Part shown: in pieces, positions 54,140 through 64,000 of the stretch
How positions within the stretch are numbered: position 1 is the stretch's first letter
Layout of the letters: each line of letters opens with the position of its first letter
Assembly: GCA_963812195.1 (NCBI GenBank)
Contig: CAWEUI010000001.1
Coordinates: 248,001-312,000 of the forward strand
Source: ZC4RG30 sp963812195
Lineage (GTDB): Bacteria > Pseudomonadota > Gammaproteobacteria > Steroidobacterales > Steroidobacteraceae
Direction of reading: 5' to 3'
Length of the DNA stretch: 64,000 bases
The notes under the pieces: generated by a model
The model's database searches: none
What the model was told of the DNA's origin: nothing
The model's input: only the letters and a program-made list of their open reading frames with translations
Translations under genes and position numbers: made by a program

Positions 54140-55177
54140 TCAGGCCCGTAATAGCGGTGGATCTTCCAACGCGGCGAGCTGTTCACGCAACTCATCGACA
54201 TGCCTCTCCCAGTGACGCGGTTCACCGAACCACGGAAAAGCCCGGGGAAAAGCCGGATCCGACCATCGCTGGGCGACCCAGGCCGCATGGTTGAGCATGC
54301 GCACCGCCCGCAATGCCTCGATGAGCCCGGCCTCGCGGGCGTCCAGGTGCGCAAACTGCTCATAACCATCCAGCAGCTCACCCCACTCGTGCCGCATGCG
54401 ATCCGGACTGCCGGCGATGAACATCCACAGGTCCTGGACAGCAGGCCCTGCCAGAGTGTCGTCGAAGTCCACGAACAGCGGGCCGGTGTCGCGCCACAGG
54501 ATGTTTCCGGCGTGACAGTCACCGTGCAACCGCAATGCACTGACCGGTCCGACACGGCTGTGGCATGCCCGTACGGCCGCGACCAGTTGCCCTGATACCT
54601 CATCATAGCGGGCGTCGATTGGCTCCGGCACGACACCGCGCGCCAGGATCAACTCCCGCGCCAGGGCGCCATGCTGCCAGTCCGCCACCGAGCCGCGGTA
54701 CCGGAAGGCGCGCAGCGCCCCGATCGCATGCATCCGGCCCAGCGTTCGACCCAGCAGCGCCCTGTCCCCGGGCCGGTCCAGGTCGGGCGCGACTCCGGCC
54801 ATGCAGTCGAACAGTGCGAAGCGGAAGCCCGCATGTTCATGCAGCGTTTCACCGGCCAGCCGCAGTGGCGCCGCGACCGGCAGCTCGGCGCCAGCCAGCT
54901 CGCCTGCGAAGGCATGCTCTTCCCTGATCTGAGCGTCGCTCCAGCGTGCCGCACGATAGAACTTTGCCACCAGCCGGGCAGGCGCGCCCGCGCGAGCACC
55001 CGCCTCCGGCGCCTGGTCCACGCCTATCCGGTACACGCGGTTCTCGTAGCTGTTCAGGGCGAGCATGCGCCCGTCGGTGACGAACCCCACGCTTTCCACA
55101 GCCGCCAGGACAACGTCCGGTGTCAGCCCGGCATAATACGCGGGCAACTCAGGAGCACGGGACTTTGGCAGGGACAA
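54140..55177 (-). CDS. srkA: Stress response kinase SrkA (YihE/RdoA)
   Basis: SrkA is an aminoglycoside-phosphotransferase-fold Ser/Thr kinase that counters envelope stress. The window protein shows the family N-terminal LNSYENRVYRIG, the catalytic LRLHGDCHAGNILW, and the metal motif LFVDFDDTLAGPAVQDLWMF. The start is unclear: the frame begins at TTG 55177 and the family needs about ten residues before LTPDVVL. The first bases overlap the divergent galE start. About 345 residues, slightly longer than E. coli (328). Confidence 0.88.
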   Translation of the reverse strand: MSLPKSRAPELPAYYAGLTPDVVLAAVESVGFVTDGRMLALNSYENRVYRIGVDQAPEAGARAGAPARLVAKFYRAARWSDAQIREEHAFAGELAGAELPVAAPLRLAGETLHEHAGFRFALFDCMAGVAPDLDRPGDRALLGRTLGRMHAIGALRAFRYRGSVADWQHGALARELILARGVVPEPIDARYDEVSGQLVAAVRACHSRVGPVSALRLHGDCHAGNILWRDTGPLFVDFDDTLAGPAVQDLWMFIAGSPDRMRHEWGELLDGYEQFAHLDAREAGLIEALRAVRMLNHAAWVAQRWSDPAFPRAFPWFGEPRHWERHVDELREQLAALEDPPLLRA

Positions 55178-56155
55178 TTCTGGTCACAGGCGGCGCCGGC
55201 TACATCGGCAGCCACACGGTACAGCAGCTTACAGGCCGCGGCGAGTCGGTGGTCGTGCTCGACAACCTCTCCACCGGATTCCGGCAGGCGGTGCAGAACG
55301 TCAGGCTGGTCGAGGGCGACGTCGGCGACTCGAAGCTGGTCGACGGAGCTGCTGGACGAGCACGACATCCGCACGGTGATCCACTTCGCCGCCCACACCA
55401 TCGTGCCCGAGTCGGTCGCCGATCCGCTCAAGTACTACGGCAACAACACCTGCCAGACGCGCAACCTGCTGGCGGCCTGTGCCAGGCATGGGGTCGAACA
55501 CTTCGTGTTCTCCTCGACGGCCGCCGTGTATGGCGTCGCCGAATCGGGAATCTGCGGCGAGGACTCGCCGCTGGCGCCGATCAATCCCTACGGTACGTCG
55601 AAGCTGATGTCGGAGTGGATGCTGCGCGACCTGGCCGCCGCCACCAGCCTGCGCTACGTGGCGCTGCGCTACTTCAACGTCGCGGGCTCGGATCCTGGCG
55701 GACGCATCGGCCAGTCGACCCGCAAGGCCACGCTGCTGATCAAGGTCGCGGCGCAAACCAGCGTCGGCAAACGCGAATCGATCAGTGTGTTCGGCACGGA
55801 CTATCCGACCCCCGACGGGACCGGCGTGCGTGACTACATCCATGTAGTGGACCTGGCCGACGCGCACCTGAAGGCGGTGGACTACCTGCGCCAGGGCGGC
55901 ACCTCGCAGACACTGAACTGTGGTTACGGCCACGGCTACAGCGTGCGCGAAGTCCTGCACAGCGTCGAACGTGTCGCCGGCGCGCCACTGAAGGTGATCG
56001 AGCAGCCACGCCGGCCGGGCGACCCCCCGACGCTGATCGCCCGCTCCGATCGCATCCGTGAGGTGCTCGGGTGGCAGCCCGCGCTGGACGATCTCGACGG
56101 CATCGTGGCCAGCTCGCTGCAGTGGGAGCGCAAGCTCCAGCGGGAGCCGTGGTAG
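55165..56155 (+). pseudogene. galE: UDP-glucose 4-epimerase GalE, frame break
   Basis: GalE interconverts UDP-glucose and UDP-galactose for surface sugars. It is an extended SDR: ILVTGGAGYIGSHTV binds NAD, the catalytic pair is in NPYGTSKLMSE with Ser in FSSTAAVYG, and RYFNVAGSDPGGRIG is present. The first ~58 codons are in one frame and the rest in another; removing one base near 55342 joins them as LVTELLDEHDIRTVIHF for 329 residues. The start is TTG 55165 with AGGAG nine bases upstream. It is divergent from srkA with overlapping 5' ends. Confidence 0.87.
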
Positions 56156-56192
56156 CCGCGCGGCTGTCCGTGCTGCGCGAACAGGCCCTAAT

Positions 56193-57662
56193 ATGGGCAG
56201 CATGACCCTGCCGCGCCCGCGTTCGCTCAGCGCCCTGGTACTGCTCGGCGTGGCGATCATTGCACTGCCGCTGATTGCCGCGCTGATCGCCGCCGGCATC
56301 CAGCTGCAGCATCTCAGCGACAGCAGCCGTCGCATCGTCGCCGACGGGGTCACGGCCACCCGCCTGACGCGTGAGCTGTTCACCCTGCGCGCCGACCTGG
56401 AACGACGGGTGCAGGTCTACGCCACGCTGCTCGATCCGGACCTGCTGACCGCCTATGCAAAGCAGGACTCCTATCTGCGCGACGTGGAACGCAACCTCAC
56501 CGGCCTGCTGCCGCAGGCGCGCGAGCCCCTGCGCGAATTCACCGCCCTGCGCGAGAAGATCGCCGGCCAGATGGGCACGGCAGGCGCGCAAAAGCCCGAT
56601 TTCAAGGCGATGCTCGATGATTTTGCACGCATGCTCACCGTGGCCGACCAGGTGGCAGACAGCGTGAACGGGCAGATCAATGCCCGTACCGATGCCCTGC
56701 GCGAGCGCACATTGCGCTTCCAGCAACTGATGTACTGGGGGTTCCTGCTGCTGCTGCCGCTCACCGGCGGCGCGATCCTGCTGTTCTCCCTGCGCGTGGT
56801 GCGACCGCTGCGGCAGATCGACCGTGCGATCAGCGAGCTGGGCAGTGGCGCGGTGCACCGCCAGATCCAGGTGCGCGGACCGGCAGACATCGAAAAACTC
56901 GGCCGTCAGCTCGAATGGCTCAGATTGCGCCTGCTGGAACTGGCACAGGAACGCAACCGGTTCCTGCGCCACATGTCCCACGAACTCAAGACACCGCTGG
57001 CCAACATCCGCGAGGGCACCGAACTGCTGATGGACGGTGCCGTGGGCGAGCTGGGCACCGGCCAGCGCGAGGTCACCGGCATCCTGCGTGAGAACGGCCT
57101 CAGGCTGCAGCGCATGATCGAAAACCTGCTCTCCTTCTCCGCGTGGCAGACCAGCAGCGTCGGACTGGAGGTCTCCGAATTCCGCCTGCGTCCGCTGGTC
57201 AAGCAGATCATCGAGAATCAGCAGCTGACGTTGCTGTCCCAGCGCGTGCGACTGGACGTGAACATCGACGACCTGGAGATTGCGGCCGATCGCGGCAAGG
57301 TGCGGCTGATCCTGGAAAACCTGCTCTCCAATGCGATCAAGTACACGCCCCGCAGCGGCACCATCAACATGCGGGCCCGCGCCGATGGTCAGGACCTGGT
57401 GCTGGAGGTGGCCGATAGCGGTCCGGGCATCCCCGCGGCCGAACGCAAACAGGTGTTCGAAGCCTTCTATACTGGCAAGGCGCCAGCCGGCCACATCAAG
57501 GGCACCGGCATCGGGCTGTCGGTGGTAATGGAATTCGTGGGTGCGCACGGTGGGCGGATCGAAATCGTTGACGGGGAATGGTCCGGCGCGCATTTCCGCA
57601 TCCGGATGCCCCTCAGGACCGGCGCCGCCGGCGCCGATCGTGCGGAGGCCCATGCTGCCTAG
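56193..57662 (+). CDS. glrK: Sensor histidine kinase GlrK (QseE)
   Basis: GlrK is the membrane kinase of the GlrK/GlrR (QseE/QseF) pair, in E. coli controlling the glmY small RNA and cell-envelope genes. The 489-residue protein has two membrane helices (ALVLLGVAIIALPLIAALIA; YWGFLLLLPLTGGAILLFSL) around a helical sensor domain, a HAMP segment, the H-box RHMSHELKTPLANI with His263, and the ATPase motifs ENLLSNAIKYTP, DSGPGIPAAE and GTGIGLSVV. The start is ATG 56193 or 56202. The end overlaps qseG by 11 bases. Confidence 0.92.
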   Translation: MGSMTLPRPRSLSALVLLGVAIIALPLIAALIAAGIQLQHLSDSSRRIVADGVTATRLTRELFTLRADLERRVQVYATLLDPDLLTAYAKQDSYLRDVERNLTGLLPQAREPLREFTALREKIAGQMGTAGAQKPDFKAMLDDFARMLTVADQVADSVNGQINARTDALRERTLRFQQLMYWGFLLLLPLTGGAILLFSLRVVRPLRQIDRAISELGSGAVHRQIQVRGPADIEKLGRQLEWLRLRLLELAQERNRFLRHMSHELKTPLANIREGTELLMDGAVGELGTGQREVTGILRENGLRLQRMIENLLSFSAWQTSSVGLEVSEFRLRPLVKQIIENQQLTLLSQRVRLDVNIDDLEIAADRGKVRLILENLLSNAIKYTPRSGTINMRARADGQDLVLEVADSGPGIPAAERKQVFEAFYTGKAPAGHIKGTGIGLSVVMEFVGAHGGRIEIVDGEWSGAHFRIRMPLRTGAAGADRAEAHAA

Positions 57663-58280
57663 AATCACCCTGCTGTGTGCCTTTGCCCTGCTGGTCGGCT
57701 GTTCCAGCCTGCCGGGCAGGCGCGAGCCTGCCGCGAGCCCGGTCAGTTCGGCCGGCGATGCAGTGCAAAATGCACAGCTGGCCAGCTACATGGGCTCGCT
57801 GCAGACCATCGTGCAGGGCAGCCCGGCCGAACAGGCCGAAGTCCTCGCCGCGGCGCGCACCAGCTACGAGCAGGCCCCGCAGGGGCCGGCCGTGCTGCAC
57901 TATGCGCTGTTGCTGGCCGCGCCCGGACACCCCGGCCGCGATCCGCAACTCGCCCAGCGCCTGCTGCACGAGGCGCTGGCCCACCCGGAGCTGCTGTCCA
58001 CGTTCGAGCGGGCCCTGGCCATCTTCGAACTGGCACAGGTGGAACAGGAACTGGGTATGGTGGCGGAGAATGCCCGGCTGGTGGCCGATGCGCAGCAGGA
58101 GCGCGAACGCCAGCGCAACGCACCTTCCAGCGCCGCGCTCGCCAAGCGCCTGCAGGATGAGATGAACGACAACGCCCGACTTCGCAAGGAACTCGACGAT
58201 GCGAAGACCAAGCTCGAAGCCATCGCCAACATCGAGCGCAACATCCCGGATCGACCGACTTCCCCCGAGGCACGCAAGCC

Positions 58281-58284
<4 letters not shown>
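57652..58284 (+). CDS. qseG: QseG-like outer-membrane lipoprotein
   Basis: A 210-residue lipoprotein placed between kinase and regulator, the position of QseG, which in E. coli interacts with QseE and affects its activity. The lipobox is ALLVGCSSLP; the rest is helical and Gln/Ala/Glu-rich with a charged C-terminal coiled coil (LRKELDDAKTKLEAI). Sequence identity to QseG is not evident by eye, so the name rests on position and type. The gene overlaps glrK by 11 bases and glrR by four. Confidence 0.7.
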
Positions 58285-59615
<1,331 letters not shown>

Positions 59616-59643
59616 TCAGCCCTGCACGGGCCCCGGTACCCGG

Positions 59644-59658
59644 CGCCGGCAGCCGGCG
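59644..59658. terminator. Hairpin between convergent glrR and lptG
   Basis: CGCCGGC and GCCGGCG face each other across one base in the 43-base gap after glrR and before the end of lptG. It is short, with no T run, so weak. Confidence 0.35.
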
Positions 59659-60727
59659 TCAAGTCGCGCTGATCCTGGGCAGCCGCGCCAGCAGCACGGC
59701 CACCGCCGCGGCGAGCAGCAGGGTCGGCAGAAAGGCCATCAGCGGCGGTGACAGATCAAAGGCCAACGCACCGTTCTCGACCAGGCGTTGCCCTATGTAC
59801 CAGGCCAGCCCGAGCACCAGCGCCACCGTGGCGCGCGCCGCACTCTCCGCGCCACGCAACGCGCCGAACACCAGCGGCACGGCCAGCAGCATGGCCAGCG
59901 GCAGGGCCACCAGACGCGCGATGGCGGCCCAGAACGCGAAGCGTGGTCGGCGCGCATCCAGGCCCGCCGCCTGCAGGTCGCGGGTGGCCCGCGCCAGCTG
60001 GCCCAGCGACATCTCGTCCGGCTTGCTGGCCGCGATGCTGAAGAAATCCGCCCCGGCCGCCAGATGCAGTTGCCGCGTGCGTGCGCGCCACGCACTGGCT
60101 TGCAGCTCGCCGATGCGCGTCCCGCTGACCCCGTCGATCTGCCAACCGCCATTCGGCCAGCGCGCGCGCGTCCCGGGCACTTGCCACGTCTTTCAGCGAC
60201 GGGCCATCGCCGAGTTCAAACAGCAGGAAGCCACCTCCGGCCCCGCCATCCGCACGCAGGATCTGCCGCCCGTCGCGCAACCACACGCTGTGTCCCGTCA
60301 CGCTGATGCCGCTGCCGCGCTCCACCGCCCTGCTCTCGCGCGCCAGCCGCGCCAGGGGCGGCGCCAGCCATTCGCCGGTGACCAGCGCCGCCGGTACCAG
60401 CAGCAGGCCGGCCAGCAACACCACGCCGCCGATGCGCGCCACCGGCACTCCGGCGGCACGCATGACATTGAGCTCGCGCCGCGGGCCAGCTGGCCCATGG
60501 CCAGCAGCGCACCGAACAGCGCGGCCACCGGCACAAACGGCAGCAGTGTGGCCGGCAATGTCATCAGTACATGGCGCACGGCCTGCAGGTTGCCGTAACT
60601 GCCCCACCCCGACCCAGCCCTGCTCGTTGACGTACAGGAACAGGGCCATCAGCACCACCAGCACTGCCAGTGCCAGGAGCGTGGCCCCGAGGATGCTCCG
60701 GATGATGTACCGATCCAGCAGCCGCAT
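59659..60727 (-). pseudogene. lptG: LPS transport permease LptG, three frame breaks
   Basis: LptG is one half of the LptF-LptG permease that lifts lipopolysaccharide from the inner membrane. The order of blocks is as in LptG: MRLLDRYIIRSILGATLLAL, then (second frame) LMTLPATLLPFVPVAALFGA, then (first frame) ELNVMRAAGVPVARIGG and EWLAPPLARLARESRAV, then (third frame) GGWQIDGVSGTRIGE and ALRGAESAARATVALVLGLA. Breaks are near 60604 (insertion), 60480 (deletion) and 60154 (insertion); repaired length is about 355 residues, normal. No lptF is found next to it, although lptF normally sits between pepA and lptG. Confidence 0.85.
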
Positions 60728-60785
60728 TCGGATAAACTACCGCATCGCCTGCACGGCCGGACCAGGCCGCGGAGAAACAACAACC

Positions 60786-62294
60786 ATGATTCGATTCGAT
60801 ACCCCGGAGCGGCGCGTCACCCAGCTGGCCGCTGACTGTCTGGCCATTGGCCTGTTCGACGACGACACCCTTTCCGGCACGGCGCGGGCCGTTGACCAGG
60901 CCAGTCGCGGCGCCCTGAAACGCCTGAAGAGCACCGGTGACGTGCCCGTGCGGCCCGGCGAGACCCAGATCATCGAAGCCCCGCAAGGCATATCGGCCAA
61001 GCGGCTGCTGGTGGTGGGTCTGGGCAAGCGCCGGGACTTCAAGCAAAGAAGCTGGCGCAAGGCGGTATCCGCCGCCCTGGCGGCGGTGCTGAAGAAGCGC
61101 TGTGCGCACCTGCTGCTGGCCATCGACCAGCCGGAAAACGATCCCGTCGGCGCGTACTACCTGGGCCGCGCCGTTGCCGACCTGACCGGTGCGGCGCTGT
61201 ACCGGATCAATCGACTTCAAGACCGGCGCGAGGGCACCGCGTCAGCACTTGCGGCGGGTGGGGCTTGCCGGCCTTGCGCGCGAAGGAACGTGGCGAAGCC
61301 GGGCGCGGCCTGAAGCAGGGAGCAGCCATTGCCGAAGGGCAGAACGTGTTGCGCGACCTGGGCAATCTGCCCGGCAACGTGTGCACGCCGCGCTATCTGG
61401 CGGCGCGTGCCAAGGATCTGGCAAAGACACACAAGTCGATCCGCGCGCGCGTACTGGACGAGCCACAGATCCGCCGCCTGAAGATGGGCTGCCTGCTGGC
61501 CGTGGCCAAGGGCAGTGCCGAACCGCCGCGTTTCATCGTGCTCGAATACAAGGGCGCAGCCCGCACTGCCCGCGCCCATCGTCCTGGTGGGAAAGGGCGT
61601 CACCTTCGACAGCGGCGGCATCTCGCTGAAGGATCCGCCGGCGATGGACGAGATGAAGTACGACATGTGCGGCGCCGGCAGCGTGCTGGCCACCATGCTG
61701 GTCGTCGCGCAGCTGCGGCTCAGGCTCAACGTGGTCGGGCTGATTGCCGCCGTGGAGAACATGCCCAGTGGCCGCGCCGCAAAGCCCGGCGACATCGCCA
61801 CGAGCGCATCCGGCAAGACCGTGGAGATTCTCAACACCGACGCGGAAGGACGCCTGATCCTGTGCGACGCGCTGCATTACGCGCGCCGCTATGAACCCGC
61901 CGCCGTGGTGGACATGGCCACGCTCACCGGCGCCTGCGTGATCGCGCTGGGCCATCACTTCACGGGCATCATGGGCAACGACGACGCGCTGGCGCAGGAA
62001 CTGGTCGCGGCCGGCACGCGCGCCTCCGACCGCGGCTGGCAGCTGCCACTGACCGAAGACTATGCCGAGCAGCTGCGCAGCAATTTCGCGGACTTCGCCA
62101 ACATCGGCGGCCGCGATGGTGGCGCGATCACGGCAGGCGCCTTCCTGTCGCGCTTCACGCAGGGAATGAAGTGGGCGCACCTGGACATTGCCGGCACGGC
62201 ATGGCTTTCCGGCGCACAGAAGGGCGGCACCGGCCGACCGGTGCCGCTGCTTTCCGACTTCCTGATCCATCGCGCGGGTGCGCACAAGGTTTGA
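60786..62294 (+). pseudogene. pepA: Leucyl aminopeptidase PepA, three frame breaks
   Basis: PepA is a di-metal M17 aminopeptidase that also binds DNA in Xer recombination and carAB control. It starts MIRFDTPERRVTQLAADCLA; the catalytic C-terminal half is in good order with VLVGKGVTFDSGGISLK, VNENMPSG-like VENMPSGRAAKPGD, NTDAEGRLILCDAL and GGRDGGAITAGAFL. Insertions near 61212, 61261-61264 and 61553 break the N-terminal half; repaired length is about 501 residues, matching the family. Divergent from lptG, with holC and valS following, as in many gammaproteobacteria. Confidence 0.88.
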
Positions 62295-62734
62295 TGCCGG
62301 ATATCCGCTTCTACACGCTCAAGGAGTCCGGTGGCACGGCGCGCATGCGCCAGGCCTGTCTGCTTGCCGAACAGGCCTATCTGGCAGGCGAACGCGTGCT
62401 GGTGTGGCTGGACGACGCGGCGGAACTGGCGCGCTTCGACGATCTGTTGTGGAGCTTCGGCGAGCGATCCTTCGTGCCGCACGAAGCACTCCCGGCGGAT
62501 GCGAGGGCATCCGAAGCGCCAGTGCTGCTGCATGCCGGAACCATGCCCAAAGACGCCCCCGATGCGTTGCCAACCCTGGTGACGTTGTGCGCCGAGCCAC
62601 GGACCGAGACCCTGCGCTTCGCGCACGTGATCGAGATCCTCGACGCCGATCCGGACTGCCGCAATGCCGGCCGGACCCGCTTCCGCTGGTACCGCGATCA
62701 GGGCGTGACCCCGCAGCACATCGAAGTAACGTGA
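62294..62734 (+). CDS. holC: DNA polymerase III chi subunit HolC
   Basis: HolC links the clamp loader to single-stranded DNA-binding protein. The 146-residue protein (MPDIRFYTLKESGGTARMRQ) shows the chi pattern ACLLAEQAYLAGERVLVWLD and FRWYRDQGVTPQHIEV at the end. Its ATG overlaps the pepA stop by one base (TGATG). pepA-holC-valS is a conserved order. In E. coli HolC also pairs with YoaA, whose homologue is encoded at 29,221-31,182. Confidence 0.93.
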   Translation: MPDIRFYTLKESGGTARMRQACLLAEQAYLAGERVLVWLDDAAELARFDDLLWSFGERSFVPHEALPADARASEAPVLLHAGTMPKDAPDALPTLVTLCAEPRTETLRFAHVIEILDADPDCRNAGRTRFRWYRDQGVTPQHIEVT

Positions 62735-62738
62735 CCTG

Positions 62739-64000
62739 ATGGACAAAGTCTACGAACCGGACGCGATCGAACGGCGTCTGTACCAGGCGTGGGAGTCGCG
62801 CGGCTACTTCGCCCCGCGCGGCAGTGGCGCGCCCTACTGCATCATGATCCCGCCGCCGAACGTCACCGGCACACTGCACATGGGGCACGCCTTCCAGGAC
62901 ACCATCATGGATGCGTTGATCCGCTGGCACCGCATGAACGGTGATGCCGCCTTGTGGCAGGTGGGCACCGATCACGCCGGCATCGCCACGCAGATGGTGG
63001 TCGAGCGCCAGCTCAACGCGGCCGGCAGCAGCCGCACCGATCTGGGCCGCGAGGCTTTCGTTCGGCGCGTGTGGGAATGGAAGGCCGAATCCGGCGGCAC
63101 CATCGCGCAGCAGCTGCGCCGCCTGGGCGCCTCGGTGGACTGGTCGCGCGAGCGCTTCACGATGGACGAGGGCCTGTCCGAAGCCGTCACCGAAGTCTTC
63201 GTGCGGCTGTACGAAGAGGGCCTGATCTACCGCGGCAAGCGCCTGGTCAACTGGGATCCGGTGCTGTTGACGGCATTGTCCGACCTGGAGGTGCTCTCCG
63301 CCGAAGAACAGGGACACCTGTGGCATCTGCGCTATCCGCTGGAGGATGGCAGCGGCCATCTGGTGGTGGCGACCACCCGCCCCGAGACGCTGCTGGGGGA
63401 TGCGGCCGTGGCCGTGCACCCGGAGGATGAGCGCTACCGCCACCTCGTTGGAAAGCGGGTGCGCCTGCCCATCGCCGAACGGCTGATCCCGGTCATCGCG
63501 GACGATTTCGTCGAACGCGAGTTCGGCTCCGGGGTGGTGAAGATCACGCCGGCACATGACTTCACGGACAATGAGGTGGGCGCACGGCACGGCCTGCCGC
63601 AGATCAACATCTTCACCCCCGAAGCGCGGCTCAACGAGAACGTGCCCGCTCATCTGCGCGGACTGCCGCGCGAGCAGGCGCGCGAGCAGGTGCTGGCCGA
63701 GCTGGAGTCCGCCGGGCTGCTCGAACGCGTCGATGCGCACAAACTGATGGTGCCGCGCGGGGACCGCAGCGGCGCGATCCTGGAGCCCCTGCTCACCGAC
63801 CAGTGGTACGTGAAGATCGAACCACTGGCCGGACCGGCCATCGATGCCGTGGAATCAGGGCGCATCCGCTTCGTGCCGGAGAACTGGTCCCGCACCTACT
63901 TCGAATGGATGCGCAACATCCGCGACTGGTGCATCAGCCGCCAGCTGTGGTGGGGCCATTCGATTCCGGCCTGGTATGACGAAGCCGGCAACTGCTATGT
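62739..64000 (+). CDS. valS: Valyl-tRNA synthetase (3' end outside window)
   Basis: Class I synthetase charging tRNA-Val. The 420 visible codons start MDKVYEPDAIERRLYQAWES and hold the HIGH-type motif as PPPNVTGTLHMGHAF, the editing-domain (CP1) start around VVATTRPETLLGDAAVA and the TPAHDFTDNEVG editing block, and the end of the insert NIRDWCISRQLWWGHSIPAW, just before the window stops. The KMSKS motif and anticodon domain lie beyond. No frame break is seen in the visible part. It starts four bases after holC. Confidence 0.96.
   Translation, partial: MDKVYEPDAIERRLYQAWESRGYFAPRGSGAPYCIMIPPPNVTGTLHMGHAFQDTIMDALIRWHRMNGDAALWQVGTDHAGIATQMVVERQLNAAGSSRTDLGREAFVRRVWEWKAESGGTIAQQLRRLGASVDWSRERFTMDEGLSEAVTEVFVRLYEEGLIYRGKRLVNWDPVLLTALSDLEVLSAEEQGHLWHLRYPLEDGSGHLVVATTRPETLLGDAAVAVHPEDERYRHLVGKRVRLPIAERLIPVIADDFVEREFGSGVVKITPAHDFTDNEVGARHGLPQINIFTPEARLNENVPAHLRGLPREQAREQVLAELESAGLLERVDAHKLMVPRGDRSGAILEPLLTDQWYVKIEPLAGPAIDAVESGRIRFVPENWSRTYFEWMRNIRDWCISRQLWWGHSIPAWYDEAGNCY

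Overview
This window is a GC-rich (roughly two-thirds G+C by eye) chromosomal segment of a Gram-negative bacterium. The gene order lpxD-ompH-bamA-rseP-dxr-cdsA-uppS-frr-pyrH-tsf-rpsB / map-glnD-dapC-dapD, the pepA-holC-valS run and the glrK-qseG-glrR signalling set point to a gammaproteobacterium, most likely near Xanthomonadales/Nevskiales/Steroidobacterales; this is inferred from gene order and protein style, not from a search.

Layout. 1-11,600: minus-strand translation, isoprenoid/phospholipid and outer-membrane biogenesis genes (LpxD, Skp/OmpH, BamA, RseP, Dxr, CdsA, UppS, Frr, PyrH, EF-Ts, S2) read from a clear promoter upstream of rpsB. 11,600-17,200: plus-strand map, glnD, dapC, dapD. 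17,200-23,700: a minus-strand phosphate operon (porin-pstS-pstC-pstA-pstB-pstB-phoU) behind a triple Pho box. 23,900-28,460: dapE (plus) and phoB-phoR-phoU-dsbB (minus), with a second Pho box before phoB. 28,460-31,200: tsaB and a YoaA/DinG helicase. 31,300-36,900: GTP-type PEP carboxykinase, a cyclase-FHA signalling protein, DusA and a membrane serine hydrolase. 37,000-41,500: tldD-tldE pair, CBS protein, phosphofructokinase, FmdB-like zinc ribbon. 41,500-49,000: one minus-strand export block with an RND pump (acrA/acrB type) and an ABC-2 exporter with its own membrane fusion protein. 49,000-54,100: FMN glutamate-synthase-like protein, a divergent TetR regulator, and a poorly characterised envelope cluster (a secreted DLSG-W/WEGD protein, DUF6152, two DUF6644-like membrane proteins, a lipoprotein). 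54,100-59,600: srkA, galE, glrK-qseG-glrR. 59,600-64,000: lptG, pepA, holC and the start of valS.

How it works together. The phosphate genes form a full sense-and-import circuit: PhoR/PhoB respond to the Pst transporter through PhoU, and direct repeats of the CTGTCAT type sit before both the porin-pst operon and phoB. Lysine/diaminopimelate synthesis (dapC, dapD, dapE) is split by this phosphate island. Envelope building (LpxD, BamA, Skp, RseP, LptG, UppS, CdsA) dominates the left end.

Quality. Seventeen single-base frame breaks are visible in eleven otherwise well conserved genes, fifteen of them one-base insertions, several in G runs and some in normally essential genes. They look like uncorrected sequencing errors, and they create false fused reading frames (DapC-DapD and porin-PstS). 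The most promising undescribed system is the DUF6152/DUF6644 envelope cluster at 51.4-54.1 kb; other unusual points are a GlrR lacking the sigma-54 contact loop, an lptG without lptF, and a repeat-built tail on ribosomal protein S2.
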